Assembly (NCBI RefSeq): GCF_035917675.1
Contig: NZ_CP109105.1
Coordinates: 186,001-250,000, forward strand
Origin: Streptomyces sp. NBC_01775
Lineage (GTDB): Bacteria; Actinomycetota; Actinomycetes; Streptomycetales; Streptomycetaceae
Length of the DNA: 64,000 nucleotides
Direction of reading: 5' to 3'
The position numbers and the translations under genes were made by a program. Of the stretch, positions 35,996-45,989 are shown one piece after another. Numbering within the stretch: the stretch's first letter is position 1; every line of letters starts with the position of its first letter. The notes beneath the pieces were generated by a model, which was given only the letters and a program-made list of their open reading frames with translations, made no database searches and had not been told where the DNA came from.

Positions 35996-36970
35996 ATGCT
36001 TGCCTCCTGGTACGACCAGCAGGGCCCGGCCGCCGAAGTGCTCCAGTTCGGTGAGCTGCCCGACCCCACCCCCGGCCCCGGTGAGGTCCGTGTCCGCGTC
36101 ACCGTCTCCGGCGCCAACCCCGGCGACACCAAGAAGCGGCGCGGCTGGACCGGCTCGGCCATGCCCTATCCGCGGGTGGTCCCGCACAGCGACGCCGCCG
36201 GCATCATCGACGCCGTCGGCGACGGCGTCGACACGCGCCGCGTCGGGACGCGCGTGTGGGTGTACGGCGCCCAGTCCTACCGCCCCTTCGGCACCGCCGC
36301 CCAGTACACCGTCGTCCCCGGCGACCTCGCCGTCCCCCTGCCCGACCACCTGTCCGACGATCTCGGCGCGAGCCTGGGCATCCCCGGCATCACCGCGCAC
36401 CGCACTGTCTTCGCCGACGGTCCCGTCGACGGCAAACTGGTGCTGGTCAACGGCGTCCTCGGCGGGGTCGGCTCACTGGCCGCCCAGCTCGCCCGCTGGG
36501 GCGGCGCCACGGTCATCGGCACCGTCCGCCGCGGCACCGAACTGAATCGGATCGACCCCGCAGTCGTCTCCCACGCCGTCGCCCTCGACTCAGGCGACCC
36601 CGCCGCCGCGATCCGCGCACCCGACGGCGTGGACCGGATCATCGAGGTTGCCCTGTCCGACAACGCCGACCTGGACGACGCCGTCGCCGCGAACGGCGCG
36701 GTCATCGCCGCCTACGCCACCCGCGACGACCGCACCGAGATCCCGTTCTGGACCCTGCTGTTCAACAACGTCACCCTGCGCCTGCTCGGCAGCGACGACT
36801 TCCCCGCCGAGGCCAGGCGCCAGGCCGCCCGCGATCTCACCGCCGCGGCCGCCGTCGGCGCCCTCACCGTCGATGTCGGCGACCGCTTCCCGCTCGCCGA
36901 CATTGCCAAGGCCCACGACCGCATCGACGCCGGCGGTCGCGGGCGCGTCCTGATCGACGCCCCCCAGTAA
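35996..36970 (+). CDS. quinone oxidoreductase / zinc-independent MDR reductase
   Basis: 324 residues from ATG 35996. A GroES-like N-terminal half (GELPDPTPGPGEVRVRVTVS, GANPGDTKKRRGW) is followed by an NADPH-binding Rossmann half (LVNGVLGGVGSLAAQLARWG, ATVIGTVRRG) and FPLADIAKAHDRI near the end. The zinc-binding cysteines of alcohol dehydrogenases are absent, so it is of the NADPH:quinone reductase type (EC 1.6.5.5-like). It is in one operon with the PadR-type gene and is passenger DNA of the Tn3 element. Confidence 0.88.
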   Translation: MLASWYDQQGPAAEVLQFGELPDPTPGPGEVRVRVTVSGANPGDTKKRRGWTGSAMPYPRVVPHSDAAGIIDAVGDGVDTRRVGTRVWVYGAQSYRPFGTAAQYTVVPGDLAVPLPDHLSDDLGASLGIPGITAHRTVFADGPVDGKLVLVNGVLGGVGSLAAQLARWGGATVIGTVRRGTELNRIDPAVVSHAVALDSGDPAAAIRAPDGVDRIIEVALSDNADLDDAVAANGAVIAAYATRDDRTEIPFWTLLFNNVTLRLLGSDDFPAEARRQAARDLTAAAAVGALTVDVGDRFPLADIAKAHDRIDAGGRGRVLIDAPQ

Positions 36971-37245
36971 AGAAACTCCGGCGTGACCTCCTCATCCCCC
37001 CGCAGTCGAGCGTGAGGGCGCTGCGGGCGGGTGGAAGCCTGCGGGTCGGGCGCGGTGCGGGGACCAGGCAGCAGGGCCACTGCGGCAGCGAGATCGAGGT
37101 GGGAGTTCATGTCCAGCTCGAACCGGCCGTAGGGGTTCACATGGGTCCAGAACAGCGGTGACAGGGCCCGCCGGTCGGCATCGGTGAGCCGCTTCTGCCA
37201 CTTCTTCTCACTCAGGATGTCCTGGAGGAGCAGGGTGTTGATGTG
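36971..37245 (-). pseudogene. tnpA: 3' end of the Tn3 transposase gene, cut off by the nested element
   Basis: From the His codon at 37245: HINTLLLQDILSEKKWQKRL, then TDADRRALSPLFWTHVNPYG and RFELDMNSHLDL, the conserved C-terminus of Tn3 transposases. It continues in frame with the 5' part ending at 41603 once 37246-41602 is removed. No stop codon follows the usual end; the frame runs on into the oxidoreductase gene on the other strand, so the very 3' end of tnpA also seems altered. Confidence 0.88.
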
Positions 37246-37300
37246 TTCTCTGAACTCCGTGGCGGGCCCGCAGTACGGCGTCTGATCGGCCAGCGGCAGG

Positions 37301-37843
37301 TCAGGGCAGGAGTCGGCGGGCCTCGGCCCAGGGGAGAAGTTGATCTCGTGCTGGGCCGGGCCGCAGGCGGTTCATGAGCCTTTCAAGATGGGCTGTCAGG
37401 TTCTTGTGCCGCCGTAGCTCGCGGATCTGCTCGATGGGGAGCTCACGCCAACTGCTGGTGAGAGCACGGGCCTGTGGCAGTGTGAGAGCCAGCTCATCGA
37501 GTGTGTCGGACGCCAGCCTCTCGGGGCTCCAATCGGGATCCTTATCGTCGGGACCGAGGTGGTCGATGACCCACATTCGGAGCATGAAGTCCTGTTGGAC
37601 CTCGCGCGATGGATTACCGGGATCGTCACCGTGCATGCGCCGGTTCGCCAGCAGTGACAACTTGGCCCACTGCCGCCGGGCCTCCTGCGGCTGCTCGGAG
37701 TCGTAGTAAGCGTGTTGCTGCGCGACGATACGTACTGCTTCAAGCTGCCGGCGGTCAGCGTCCGCGGTGAACGCCTGAAGGCGCTCGATCGGCCACGTGC
37801 TGAGTCCGAGCTCCGGTTCTTCGTGATCTGCGCCGGTGCTCAA
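37301..37843 (-). CDS. third, small protein of the recombinase trio (TnpC-like role)
   Basis: 180 residues from TTG 37843, overlapping the tnpB stop by 4 bp. It reads LSTWPIERLQAFTADADRRQ, then HAYYDSEQPQEARRQWAKLS and EVQQDFMLRMWVIDHLGPDD, ending LRRHKNLTAHLERLMNRLRP. It is helical and basic at the end. Position and size match the accessory third gene of Tn554-type elements, but no sequence motif proves it. Confidence 0.6.
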   Translation of the reverse strand: MSTGADHEEPELGLSTWPIERLQAFTADADRRQLEAVRIVAQQHAYYDSEQPQEARRQWAKLSLLANRRMHGDDPGNPSREVQQDFMLRMWVIDHLGPDDKDPDWSPERLASDTLDELALTLPQARALTSSWRELPIEQIRELRRHKNLTAHLERLMNRLRPGPARDQLLPWAEARRLLP

Positions 37844-40288
37844 TGATCTTCGCTCCTGGTCCTAGGCATGCCGAGACTGACGGTTGTTCTTCGCCGGGAA
37901 CGACGGTCGATCTGGGCGAGCTTATCCGCGGCGCCGGCGAGGCTGACCTTGAGTCCGTCGACCTCGCCGAGCCAGCCCTCCTTCTCGGCTTCGGCAATCC
38001 GGTCGAGCAGGTTGTCGCGGATGGCGACGATGCGGTGGCGTTGGTCGGGGTCGGGCCGCAGGAGGCTGCATCGCAGATGCTCGTGCACGCAGCTGGTTCC
38101 GTAGGCTCGGCCGCAGTCGCCCAGGGCGACGCGGCGGCGTTCGAAGTGGCCGAGGAACTCCTCCCATTCCGCCTCGGTGGGGGTCCGGTATTCCTCGCTG
38201 GGGCGGGTGGCCCGGCGGCGGGCGATGAACGCGCGGTGGCCGTTGATGACTTCCTCGGGATAGACCGCCTTGTAGCCCGTGGTGGTATTGATGTCGCGGT
38301 GGCCGACCACGAGTTGGGCGATGTGGGGCGGCATGCCGTTCATGATCGCGTCTGTGATGAATAGCCTGCGGAAGTCGTGGGGGCTGAAGGCCAGCGGCTG
38401 GCCGCCGGTGTCGGAGAGTCCGGTGCGCGAGAGTGCTTCGTTGAGCAATTGCCGTATCCCGGACGGCGGGATCGGCCGGTTCTCGACTCCGACGTGGCGC
38501 TGGAACAGCAGCGGCATCGGAGGGTTCCAGACGCGTTCGTGGCCGTCGTAGGAGACCACGAGCGGGACGGCGCCGTTCTCGCCGCGGATGCGGCTGATGA
38601 TCGTGCTGAGCACGTCGGCGAGCTCGGGGCTGATGACGAGCAGACGCTCGGCGTCGGTCTTGGACGGGGCGATGTGCAGCAGCGGGATGAGCTCTCCGGT
38701 GCCGGGCAGCCGGTATTGGACCAGGCTGTGATGGGAGAGCTCGGTCAGCTCCTCGATGCGGATCCCGGTGTGCCTCAGGACTTCGACGATCGCCCAGGAC
38801 CAGAACGCGCGATGCTCCTCCAGGGTGAGGTCGAGGCGCTGCCCGGTGTCGGGGTCAACCGCCCAGACCCTGGCGGCGGGGTTCTTGGTGGTCGGCCGGT
38901 GCCAGCGTTTGCCAGCGGCGACGAAGTCGGTCCCCGGGCGGGCGGCCTGGGAGCTTGCCAGCTGCTCGGCTGCCAGTCGGCGCTGTGCGTCGACGGTCGC
39001 GGCCAGGACCGGCAGGACGGGCAGCCGTTCGCGGGTCCGCTGATCCATGCGCGACTTGCGGCCGGCCCTTTTCCTTCCGGCGCGACATCTCCTCTTCCCG
39101 GATGGGACAAGGTGCCGCCCAAACGCCCCAGCGTGCGGGGTCGTCCATGGCCCACTGGGCGAGGTCTAGGTAGAAGGCCCGCACGACGGCCAGGTGGTTG
39201 AGTCCGCGATCGGCGCGCGGGGTCTGCGTCTCGACGAGCTCGCCGTCGGCGGTCTTGTTACGGACCGTCTTCAGGCCGATCCGATGCTTCCATGCGGCCG
39301 TGACACCCGGGGCCAGGCGTAGAGAGTCGATGCCCGGGTGGTGATCCTCCAGGTCCTTCCAGAAGAGCTTGCCCAGGCTGAAGGCCACCGCCCGCAGCGA
39401 GACGTAGTCGAGGGAAAGCGCGCGTTCGTGGAGGTAGTTGACCAGCAGGTCCCGCACCGGTCGGCAGGCGATGCCGTAGCGGTCGATCATCTGCTCGACG
39501 CTGATCTGGCCCTGGTTCTTGGGGTCGAGGAGGCGGACGGTCGCCGGTGCCTCCCTCGGGAAGACCTCGGTCGCGTGCAGCAACTGGTAGAAGTACACGC
39601 TCGTGTCGATCGAGCGGCTGCCGATGCCGAGCAGGTGGTCCGCCAGCTCCAGGCAGTCCCCGACCGTGATGTCGCGGACCTTGCCGCCCTTGGCCGCCAT
39701 CAGGGTGGCGATCCGCCGCAGCGCGCCGTCCTTGGTGTGGGCGTTGGCCGGGTCTCTCCGGCAGACGGCTGCCAGGGCGGCGAACCCTTGTGGGTCGCGG
39801 CTGCGTGCCATCTCGGCGGTCAGGATCTGCACGGTGCCCGGGGTGAGCAACCAGGACAGGCCGGGCCGGATGACATCGCCGCTGATCAGCACCAGCATGC
39901 CGCTGCCGAGGGCGTCGAAGTCCTTCTTCGGGTCCTGGTAGGACCAGCCGGTGGACTGGAGCCAGGCGGTCGCCAGGTGCCGCCAGGCGATGTTGCCGAC
40001 CTCGTCCGCGCCGCTGGCGTGCCAGCGGTCCTGCCATGTCTGCCCGGGAAACTGCTCCAGCCAGGCCAGGGTCTTGGTCAGTCCGGTTCGGCGCCGGGAC
40101 TGCGAGGCCGGGGAGGCCAGCACGAACGGGGCCGCGAGCAGCCGCTCCGTCACCTGCTCGCGCGGCTGCCCAGTGGCAGCCCAGGCGCGTTCACGGCGGC
40201 GGGGTGGGAAGCGCTTCAGCATCGCCGTCACCTCCGGGCTGTGCTGCCGTTGCGGGGAGCGCTCCGGGGCCAGAACCTGCCTGATCAC
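37840..40288 (-). CDS. second tyrosine recombinase of the trio, one frameshift (TnpB-like)
   Basis: Starts at GTG 40288, overlapping the end of the first recombinase (GTGA). The N-terminal half (LKRFPPRRRERAWAATGQPR, NIAWRHLATAWLQSTGWSYQ, WAMDDPARWGVWAAPCPIRE) runs to about 39060. There GCCGGAAGGAAAAGGGCCGG has one base too many for the frame. The next frame continues SRMDQRTRERLPVLPVLAAT with the catalytic domain: Arg in LRHTGIRIEELTEL, SPHDFRRLFITDAI (HxxR), and GHRDINTTTGYKAVYPEE (His and Tyr). The whole protein would be about 815 residues. The break may be real or a homopolymer miscall. Confidence 0.8.
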
Positions 40289-41523
40289 GCGGTTCCCTCC
40301 CCGAACAGGATGTTCAGCGCTTCTGGCCGGTACGACAGCGGCGACGGCCCGTCCTTCGGTATCGTTGTCGCCGTCACGGTGCCAGCCGCCACGCGCGCGT
40401 GGTGGGCCAGGGCCTGCGCGATGACGTCCTCGGTGAGCGGGTTCAGGTAGAGCTGAGTCGTGCTCAGATGGGCGTGGCCGAGGACCCACTGCACGTCGGT
40501 GAGCGACATGTTGGGATCGCGGGCCATCCGGTAGGCCGCCGTGTGACGCAGGTCATGCAACGACCAGTTGGCCCCGAGTGCGGCGTTCGCCCGGCTGAAC
40601 ATCCGGTAGGCAGCGTGGTAGCTGAGCGCCGTAAAGGGGCGCCGCAGCGTCCACCACAGGGGATCATCCACTCTCGTCGGCACCAGGCCGTGCATCTGGG
40701 CCTGGTAGAGGCGAAGCCAGACGAAGGCGTCCGGCGAGGCCGGCAGCTGCTGGATCGCTCGCGTTCCCTTGCGGATCACCGTGATCAGCTGCTGGCCTGG
40801 ATCGGCGTCGCCGTAGTGCGCGCCCAGCAGTTCGGACGCGCGAGCGCCCGTGGACACCCAGAAGGCCACCAGAGCCCGGTCCCGATTGGAGCCGAGCTGG
40901 GCGAACACCTCGTTGAACTTCTCGTCCGGGATGGACCGCGGCGCCCGCTGAACAGGTCGAGGGCGGTATAGCCCTGACCGTTCATTGCGGTGGAGATCCA
41001 TCGGGTTGTGGTGGGCATGGGCCCTGCTGCCGCACCTGACCAGCGGGAACGGGTTGACCATCGGTCCTGAGCCAACGTCGCGGTGGAAGTCGTAGAAGCC
41101 GCGGAGCACGCTCTCGCTGTGACCGCGGGTGGCTGGCGCGTACTTGCGGCCCGGGCCGGCCTTGCCCGTCACCGGATTCGGGACCGCCGTGGCAGGAGCG
41201 CTGGCGCGGTTCGGCTTGTCGCTGATCTGGATCCAGCGGGAGAAGTCACGCGCCTCGTCCCGGGTGGCCTGGTCCCACGGCACCTCGACAGCCCACAGGA
41301 ACCGGAACCACCGGAGCAGGTCCATCCCGTACGAACGCTGTGTCGTCGCGGGCCGTCCGATGCCCTGCAGGTCCTTCAGGTACACCGCGACTGGCTCGAC
41401 GACCGTGCCTGCCGGATCAAGCAGCCGGTACGGCTCCCACACATCGCTGGTCTCCAGGAGCGACCCTACCCGTGGTACGTCGAGCGAGCGCAGATCCCGG
41501 CCTTCCCCATGTCTCTCGATCAC
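40285..41523 (-). CDS. first tyrosine recombinase of the trio (TnpA-like)
   Basis: 412 residues. A SAM-like N-terminal domain ([40 protein letters not shown]) is followed by the catalytic domain with Arg in [36 protein letters not shown] (HxxR), and [20 protein letters not shown] (His and nucleophile Tyr). All key residues are present and the frame is intact. It is the first gene of the trio operon; its stop overlaps the next start. Confidence 0.88.
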   Translation of the reverse strand: MIERHGEGRDLRSLDVPRVGSLLETSDVWEPYRLLDPAGTVVEPVAVYLKDLQGIGRPATTQRSYGMDLLRWFRFLWAVEVPWDQATRDEARDFSRWIQISDKPNRASAPATAVPNPVTGKAGPGRKYAPATRGHSESVLRGFYDFHRDVGSGPMVNPFPLVRCGSRAHAHHNPMDLHRNERSGLYRPRPVQRAPRSIPDEKFNEVFAQLGSNRDRALVAFWVSTGARASELLGAHYGDADPGQQLITVIRKGTRAIQQLPASPDAFVWLRLYQAQMHGLVPTRVDDPLWWTLRRPFTALSYHAAYRMFSRANAALGANWSLHDLRHTAAYRMARDPNMSLTDVQWVLGHAHLSTTQLYLNPLTEDVIAQALAHHARVAAGTVTATTIPKDGPSPLSYRPEALNILFGEGTA

Positions 41524-41602
41524 GAGCCGGGACCATAGCCACCCGCTTCGCGAGCTGTCCGCTGAACTGCGGAAACTCTCTCGGTAGTTCAGTCAACAGG
41601 TA

Positions 41603-44395
41603 CACCAGCGCCGACTGGAGCAGGTGCAGCGCCAACATCGAGACCTCCTGGGACTCCTTGTCCGAGCCGGTCAGGTCGCCGTCCTTGCCGTAGAACAGGT
41701 CGTGGTTGGCGCTGTTCCAGTTCTCCACGACCTGGAGGCCGTCGTTGATCTCGCGCCGCAGGTCGGCGTCGGCGAGGTAGTCGCAGATGAACGCCGTACG
41801 CACCGCGCGCCCCAGTTCTTCGATCGCCCGGTAGGTGGGGTGCTTGGGCCCGCCGCGGGTGAAGCGCCGCAGGACCTGCTCGGCCTCGGCGGTGCCCAGG
41901 CGCAGGGCGGTGGTGTACTTCACGATCTGGTCGTACTGCTGGCGGATCAGGTCCCAGTCGATCGTTTTGGTCGACAGCACCGGCGCCAGGTTCGGCCACG
42001 TCTCGTCCTGACCGGCCGCCGGCCGGTACAGGCGTGCCGAGCCGACGTTCTTCAGCCGGGGCAGCAGGTTGAAGCCGAGCATGTGGGCGAAGGCGAACCC
42101 GACGATCGAGGCGCCGTGCGTGTCGGTGTACTGCCGGTCGATCTCCACGTCCGTGCAGTGCCGCAGCACGCCCTCGATCATTGCGGCGACCTCGGAGGCC
42201 GAGCAGGACTTGAGCTGGCTGTAGACGCACAGCGACTTTTTCTCGACGTGCCAGTAGATCATCACCCCGGGGCCGCGGTAGCGCTGGTGCCACTCGGTCA
42301 TGAAGTTGCTGGACCAGGAGCCGAACTTCTTGGAATCGCTCGCGCAGGCGGTGCCCTCGCCCCACCATGCGGCATCGCGGGCGGCGAAGGTGGAGTTGAC
42401 CAGCCGCACCAGCGCGGAGCGCAGGTTGGCCCGGTTGACGAACAGGTGCCGCACCCGCCGCAGGACGGCCTCGCTCTCGCCGTGCTTGCCGGTGACCGCG
42501 ACCCGCTTGATGCCCATGTTCGTGCCCAGGGCGAACAGCACCAGCAGCAGCCGGCGCCGCAGCACCGCCTTCGGGACCGCCTCCCTGGTGGCGACCGAGG
42601 TGAACTCAGACGTGAAGCCGGTGGCGAACTCGGCCTCCTTGAGGACGTCGATCAGGTCGATGGTGCCCCAGCGGCGTTCGATCTCCGCCTTCAGTGCGAC
42701 GAGGTTCTCCGGCTCCTCCTGCTTGCCCAGCGGCGAGACCTTGATCCACGGCTCGCCGTGCTTCTTGACGATGTCCACCCCGCCCGTGGTGCCCACCTCC
42801 AGCGCCGTGTCGAAGCGGGTCAGGGCCTCGCGCAGCCGCTTCTGAAGGGCCCCGATGAACTTCTCCGGGTCCTGCGGCTGGCGGATCGCGTCGTAGTGCA
42901 CGTCGCGGTTGTCCTCGAAGTCCGGTGGCAGATCGTCCTCCGGGTTCTGCCACCGGTTCGCGCCCGGCACCCAAATCTCCCGCCGACGCAGCGCATCCCG
43001 CAGGCTGACCAGCACGCACAACTCGTACGGGATGCGCTCGACCCGGCCGCGCTCGTCCACGACCGCCTTGCGCCACTCCTCGCGCACCACCCCGCTCAGC
43101 GGGATCTTCTCCGCCTCGTCGAAGAACGCTCCTTCCTTCGCGATGGGCTGGTCCAGATACCGTTTGAGCAGATCAATCGCGTCCATCACCGGCCGGTAGG
43201 CGGTGTTGTTGCACTTCAGCTCCAGCGCGTTCAGCAGCGGCGAGAGCATCCGCCGCCAGTGGCCCGAGTACGACGAACGCAGCACCGTCCGCACCCGGGC
43301 CCGGTAGCGGGCCTCGTTCGCCGCCGCCTCCGCCGCCAGCGCCTTCAGCGTCGACTCCCCGGCCACCGGATAGATCACCTTGCGGACCGTGCCGCCCGGC
43401 TCGGCAACCGCCGCCTCCGCCAGCCGCAGCAGGATGCCCTCCTTGCCGCGGACCCGCTTCATCTCCTTGTTGAACTCGCCCTCTACCTTCTTCTCCGCGC
43501 GCGTGTTGATCTTCTGCACGAGCTGGATGAACAGCTCCACCAGCGAGTCGGTGATCTCCGTCTGGCGCACATGGCACAGCGTCGACAGCAGCGTGTACCG
43601 CACCGGGCCGGCCGCCGCCCGCAGGTCCGAGGGGTACTCCTTCGACGCCCGTGCCCGCCAGGCGGCCACCAGCTTCTCCGACACGTCCCCGAACAGCTCC
43701 GGCGGCAGTTCCAGCGCGCGGACCCGCTGGAGCTTGTTCACCTCCGCCAGGAGGCTGTCCAGCCCCAGCGCGCCCGGGTCGGCCTTCAGCTCGGTGAAGA
43801 ACGTGCCCCCGCCGCCCGTGCTGTCCTCACTCGCGTCGGCGTCCTCGGCGATCAGGTCATCCAGCCGGGACCGGGTCGCCGCCGACAGCCGGCCCACCGT
43901 AGTCGCGCAGAACCGTTCCTCGAAGGTGCTGACCGCCGACCCCACCAGGCGGGCGATACGCCCCGGCGTCGGCGGCTCCAGCCTGTCCTTGCGGCAGCGG
44001 ACCACCACCGCCTCCGCCAGCCGGTCCCTCGACAGCTCCACCCCGCACAGCTCCACCGCCAGCCACTCGGCGAGCTGGTCCTGGTCCTCCTCAGTGCAAT
44101 CGCGGAAGCCGAACGCGCCCCGGATCTCCACCCGGTGCCGCTTGATCGCCCGCCCCGCCCAGTCGTACGCGGCCCACTCCTCCGCCGCCACCTTCACCTG
44201 CTGAGCGACGTACGCCACCGCCGGCGCCGGGATCTCCTCGGCGTTCTCTGGGAACCGGGCCTCCACCTCGAAGAACTTCAGTAACAGCGCGAACCCCAAC
44301 CGGTTCGCCCCCGACTTGTTCCGCAGCCGCTCCTGATCCTCCTCCAGCAGCGTCCAGACCTCGATCAGGTCCTCCGGCTCCCACTCCTGGCGCAC
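41603..44395 (-). pseudogene. tnpA: Tn3-family transposase, 5' part, interrupted
   Basis: 931 residues of Tn3 TnpA from ATG 44395: [20 protein letters not shown] at the start, then [20 protein letters not shown]. The DDE region has [40 protein letters not shown] and a Glu in [20 protein letters not shown]. The true sequence stops after [11 protein letters not shown] at 41603. Beyond that the frame runs into the nested element and ends at 41417, giving a chimeric tail. With the 3' fragment at 36971-37245 the full protein would be about 985 residues, normal for the family. TnpA is therefore probably inactive unless the insert leaves. Confidence 0.92.
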
Positions 44396-44507
44396 CCCGG
44401 GCTCCTTCCGGCCGTCATGACCGGACCAACGTCGCTGAGCACGGCCCCCGATGAACCCAGAAGATCGAAAACGCTGACGAGCGCACCCCAGATCCGCTAC
44501 AGAGAGC

Positions 44508-44545
44508 TACTTGTCACTTCGCGGCAGCTTCGGGAGAACAGGGCC
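44508..44545 (-). repeat. right 38-bp terminal inverted repeat of the Tn3 element
   Basis: TACTTGTCACTTCGCGGC then AGCTTCGGGAGAACAGGGCC; exact reverse complement of 33267-33304. The target duplication GAGGC follows at 44546-44550. Confidence 0.95.
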
Positions 44546-44550
44546 GAGGC

Positions 44551-44802
44551 GAGAGCACGGCCTGACGCGGTGTCGTTCCCCGCAGCCGTACGCCTTCCAC
44601 CTGGCCAGAAGCGCGCCTTCCTGGATGGTCAAGCCCAAGCCGAAGCCGAACCAGTGCTTCCCGCTCACCGTAGCCGTCCGCTCTGGTCCAGATCAGTGAC
44701 GGCCAGCCCCGCTCGGCCGCTGTGTCGCGCAGGGCCGCCAGTCCGGAGCGGACCTGGCTGGCAGCCCGCAGGCTCCTGGGGAAGTTGCAGGTCTCAGCCG
44801 TC
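44551..44802. other. no clear gene
   Basis: The minus strand has a short protein-like stretch (LAALRDTAAERGWPSLIWTR) around 44670-44730 that may be a gene remnant. No start or family can be given. Confidence 0.35.
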
Positions 44803-45141
44803 TCAGGCCGCGGTTGTTGGGCTTGCTGTTTTGGCGGTGCGGCGGTGTTCGGCGTTGATGCGCTGGGCTTCTTCGAGCTGGTCTTCGAGGATGACGATGC
44901 GGCAGGCAGCCTCGATGGGGGTCCCGTGGTCGACGAGTTCCCGGGCGCGGGCCGCGATGCGCAGTTGGTAGCGGGAGTAGCGGCGGTGGCCGCCGGGGGA
45001 GCGGAGCGGGGTGATGAGGCGGGCTTCGCCGATGGCTCGGAGGAAGCTGTGGGTGGTGCCGAGCATCTCGGCGGCCCGGCCCATGGTGTAGGCGGGGTAG
45101 TCGTCGTCGTCGAGACGGCCGAAGGAGTCGTCTGCTGTCAT
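44803..45141 (-). CDS. MerR-family HTH regulator
   Basis: 112 residues from ATG 45141. MerR-type N-terminal HTH: YTMGRAAEMLGTTHSFLRAI, then GEARLITPLRSPGGHRRYSR and YQLRIAARARELVDHGTPIE, followed by a coiled helix EDQLEEAQRINAEH. There is no effector domain, so it is of the short BldC/HspR-like or HTH-only class. It lies just right of the Tn3 element. Confidence 0.82.
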   Translation of the reverse strand: MTADDSFGRLDDDDYPAYTMGRAAEMLGTTHSFLRAIGEARLITPLRSPGGHRRYSRYQLRIAARARELVDHGTPIEAACRIVILEDQLEEAQRINAEHRRTAKTASPTTAA

Positions 45142-45189
45142 TGCACCTCTCTGTGGAACGCGTGGAGGGGCCCTGGTGCCGTCTGGCAC

Positions 45190-45847
45190 CAGGGCCCCGA
45201 AGGAACTGCTACACCATCTGCCGGCCCTGATACCGCACCGGCCTTCTGTATCCGCAGACCCGACCGAGACGCTGTCGGGGGTGCGGGGATCGCGGTTGCT
45301 TGACCGGAGACCACCTCACTATCGATGTCCTGCGGTACCCGGGCTCAAGACTTCCGCCCGGGCGATCCTGATGGCGCCTGGCTCCTCCGTTTCTTCCCTC
45401 TGGGATCAATCACTTACCTACTGCGGGTACTGCGCTCCTGCGTACTGCTGGTGATGCGAACTGCTCTGTGGCCTGCTGTAGCGCCACTCTTCGGCAGCCA
45501 GCCCCGTCGCCCGTCCTGCGTCTGCCCCGGCTTGGAACCCCACTGCCGAACCTCCCGGTGCGTGCGTCCGCAGCCGACGCCTTCACCGAGGTGCTGCTCA
45601 CTGCACTGCTGGGTACTGCGAACTGCACATACCGAACTGCGGTACTGCTCACGGCGGCCCCTGATCACTGCGGGCCCCCCGGTCCGGTCGTCAGTCCCGT
45701 CGCCGTCCTGCAACAACCCTGGCTCCGGAACTCCACCACCGAACCGTCCTGCGAACTGCAACTGCGGCTACTGCTGGCCGGCAGTTCGTCTCTGCCAGGC
45801 CTCGTCGATCTCGGCTACGAGAGAAACCATAACCACACCACAACCTA
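45190..45847. repeat. gene-poor tract with TACTGC/CTGC-rich short repeats
   Basis: Words such as GGTACTGC, GCGAACTGC and CTGCGGTACTGC recur between about 45420 and 45770 (for example TGGGTACTGCGAACTGCACA, 45612-45631). Frames on both strands give only repetitive, unconvincing products (minus: SVCAVRST, AVRITSST). It is likely a decayed repeat-bearing gene or noncoding. Confidence 0.4.
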
Positions 45848-45943
45848 ATGTCTACTCCAGCCAACATAGATTTCCGCGTGTTCGTCGATGAGGTAATCGA
45901 CCTCGCCCAGCGATGGAGGGAGGGTGGGAGCAAGCCGGGCTAA
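45848..45943 (+). CDS. 31-aa possible small protein or gene stub
   Basis: MSTPANIDFRVFVDEVIDLA then QRWREGGSKPG, stop TAA. The composition is protein-like, but there is no good ribosome site. It may be the N-terminus of a lost gene. Confidence 0.3.
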   Translation: MSTPANIDFRVFVDEVIDLAQRWREGGSKPG

Positions 45944-45989
45944 CGGACCGCAGGCCGGGGCACAAGCCCCGCGCGGACGGGTCACCAGT

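Larger units (their letters stand above)
37246..41602. mobile_element. Tn554-like recombinase-trio element inserted in tnpA
   Basis: 4,357 bp holding two tyrosine recombinases and a small third gene in one overlapping operon. The left edge carries CTGAACTCCG (37250-37259) and the right edge the inverted CGGTAGTTCAG (41582-41592), candidate recombinase arms. The junctions are placed where the tnpA reading frame stops and resumes (SALV / HINTLLL); the exact crossover may shift a few bases. No target duplication is evident, as is usual for this class. Confidence 0.85.
33262..44550. mobile_element. Tn3-family transposon with nested insertion, including target duplication
   Basis: The element proper is 33267-44545 (11,279 bp). 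The ends are perfect 38-bp inverted repeats starting GGCCCTGTTCTCCCGAAGCT and ending AAGTGACAAGTA inward. Directly outside each end lies the same 5 bp, GAGGC (33262-33266 and 44546-44550), the duplication expected of Tn3 transposition. Inside, from the left: resolvase, a res-like gap, alpha/beta hydrolase, PadR-type regulator, quinone-oxidoreductase-like gene, the 3' end of tnpA, a 4.36-kb recombinase-trio element, and the 5' part of tnpA. The intact target duplication means this transposon landed as one unit and its ends have not been rearranged since. Confidence 0.93.

Noticed and set aside
41624..44284. 886-residue plus-strand frame over the Tn3 transposase
   Set aside because: Leu/Arg/Gln/His-rich shadow; the transposase motifs are all on the minus strand.
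45325..45891. 188-residue plus-strand frame
   Set aside because: Its sequence follows the short TACTGC-type repeats and has excess Cys, Arg and Pro; the minus-strand frame is equally unconvincing.
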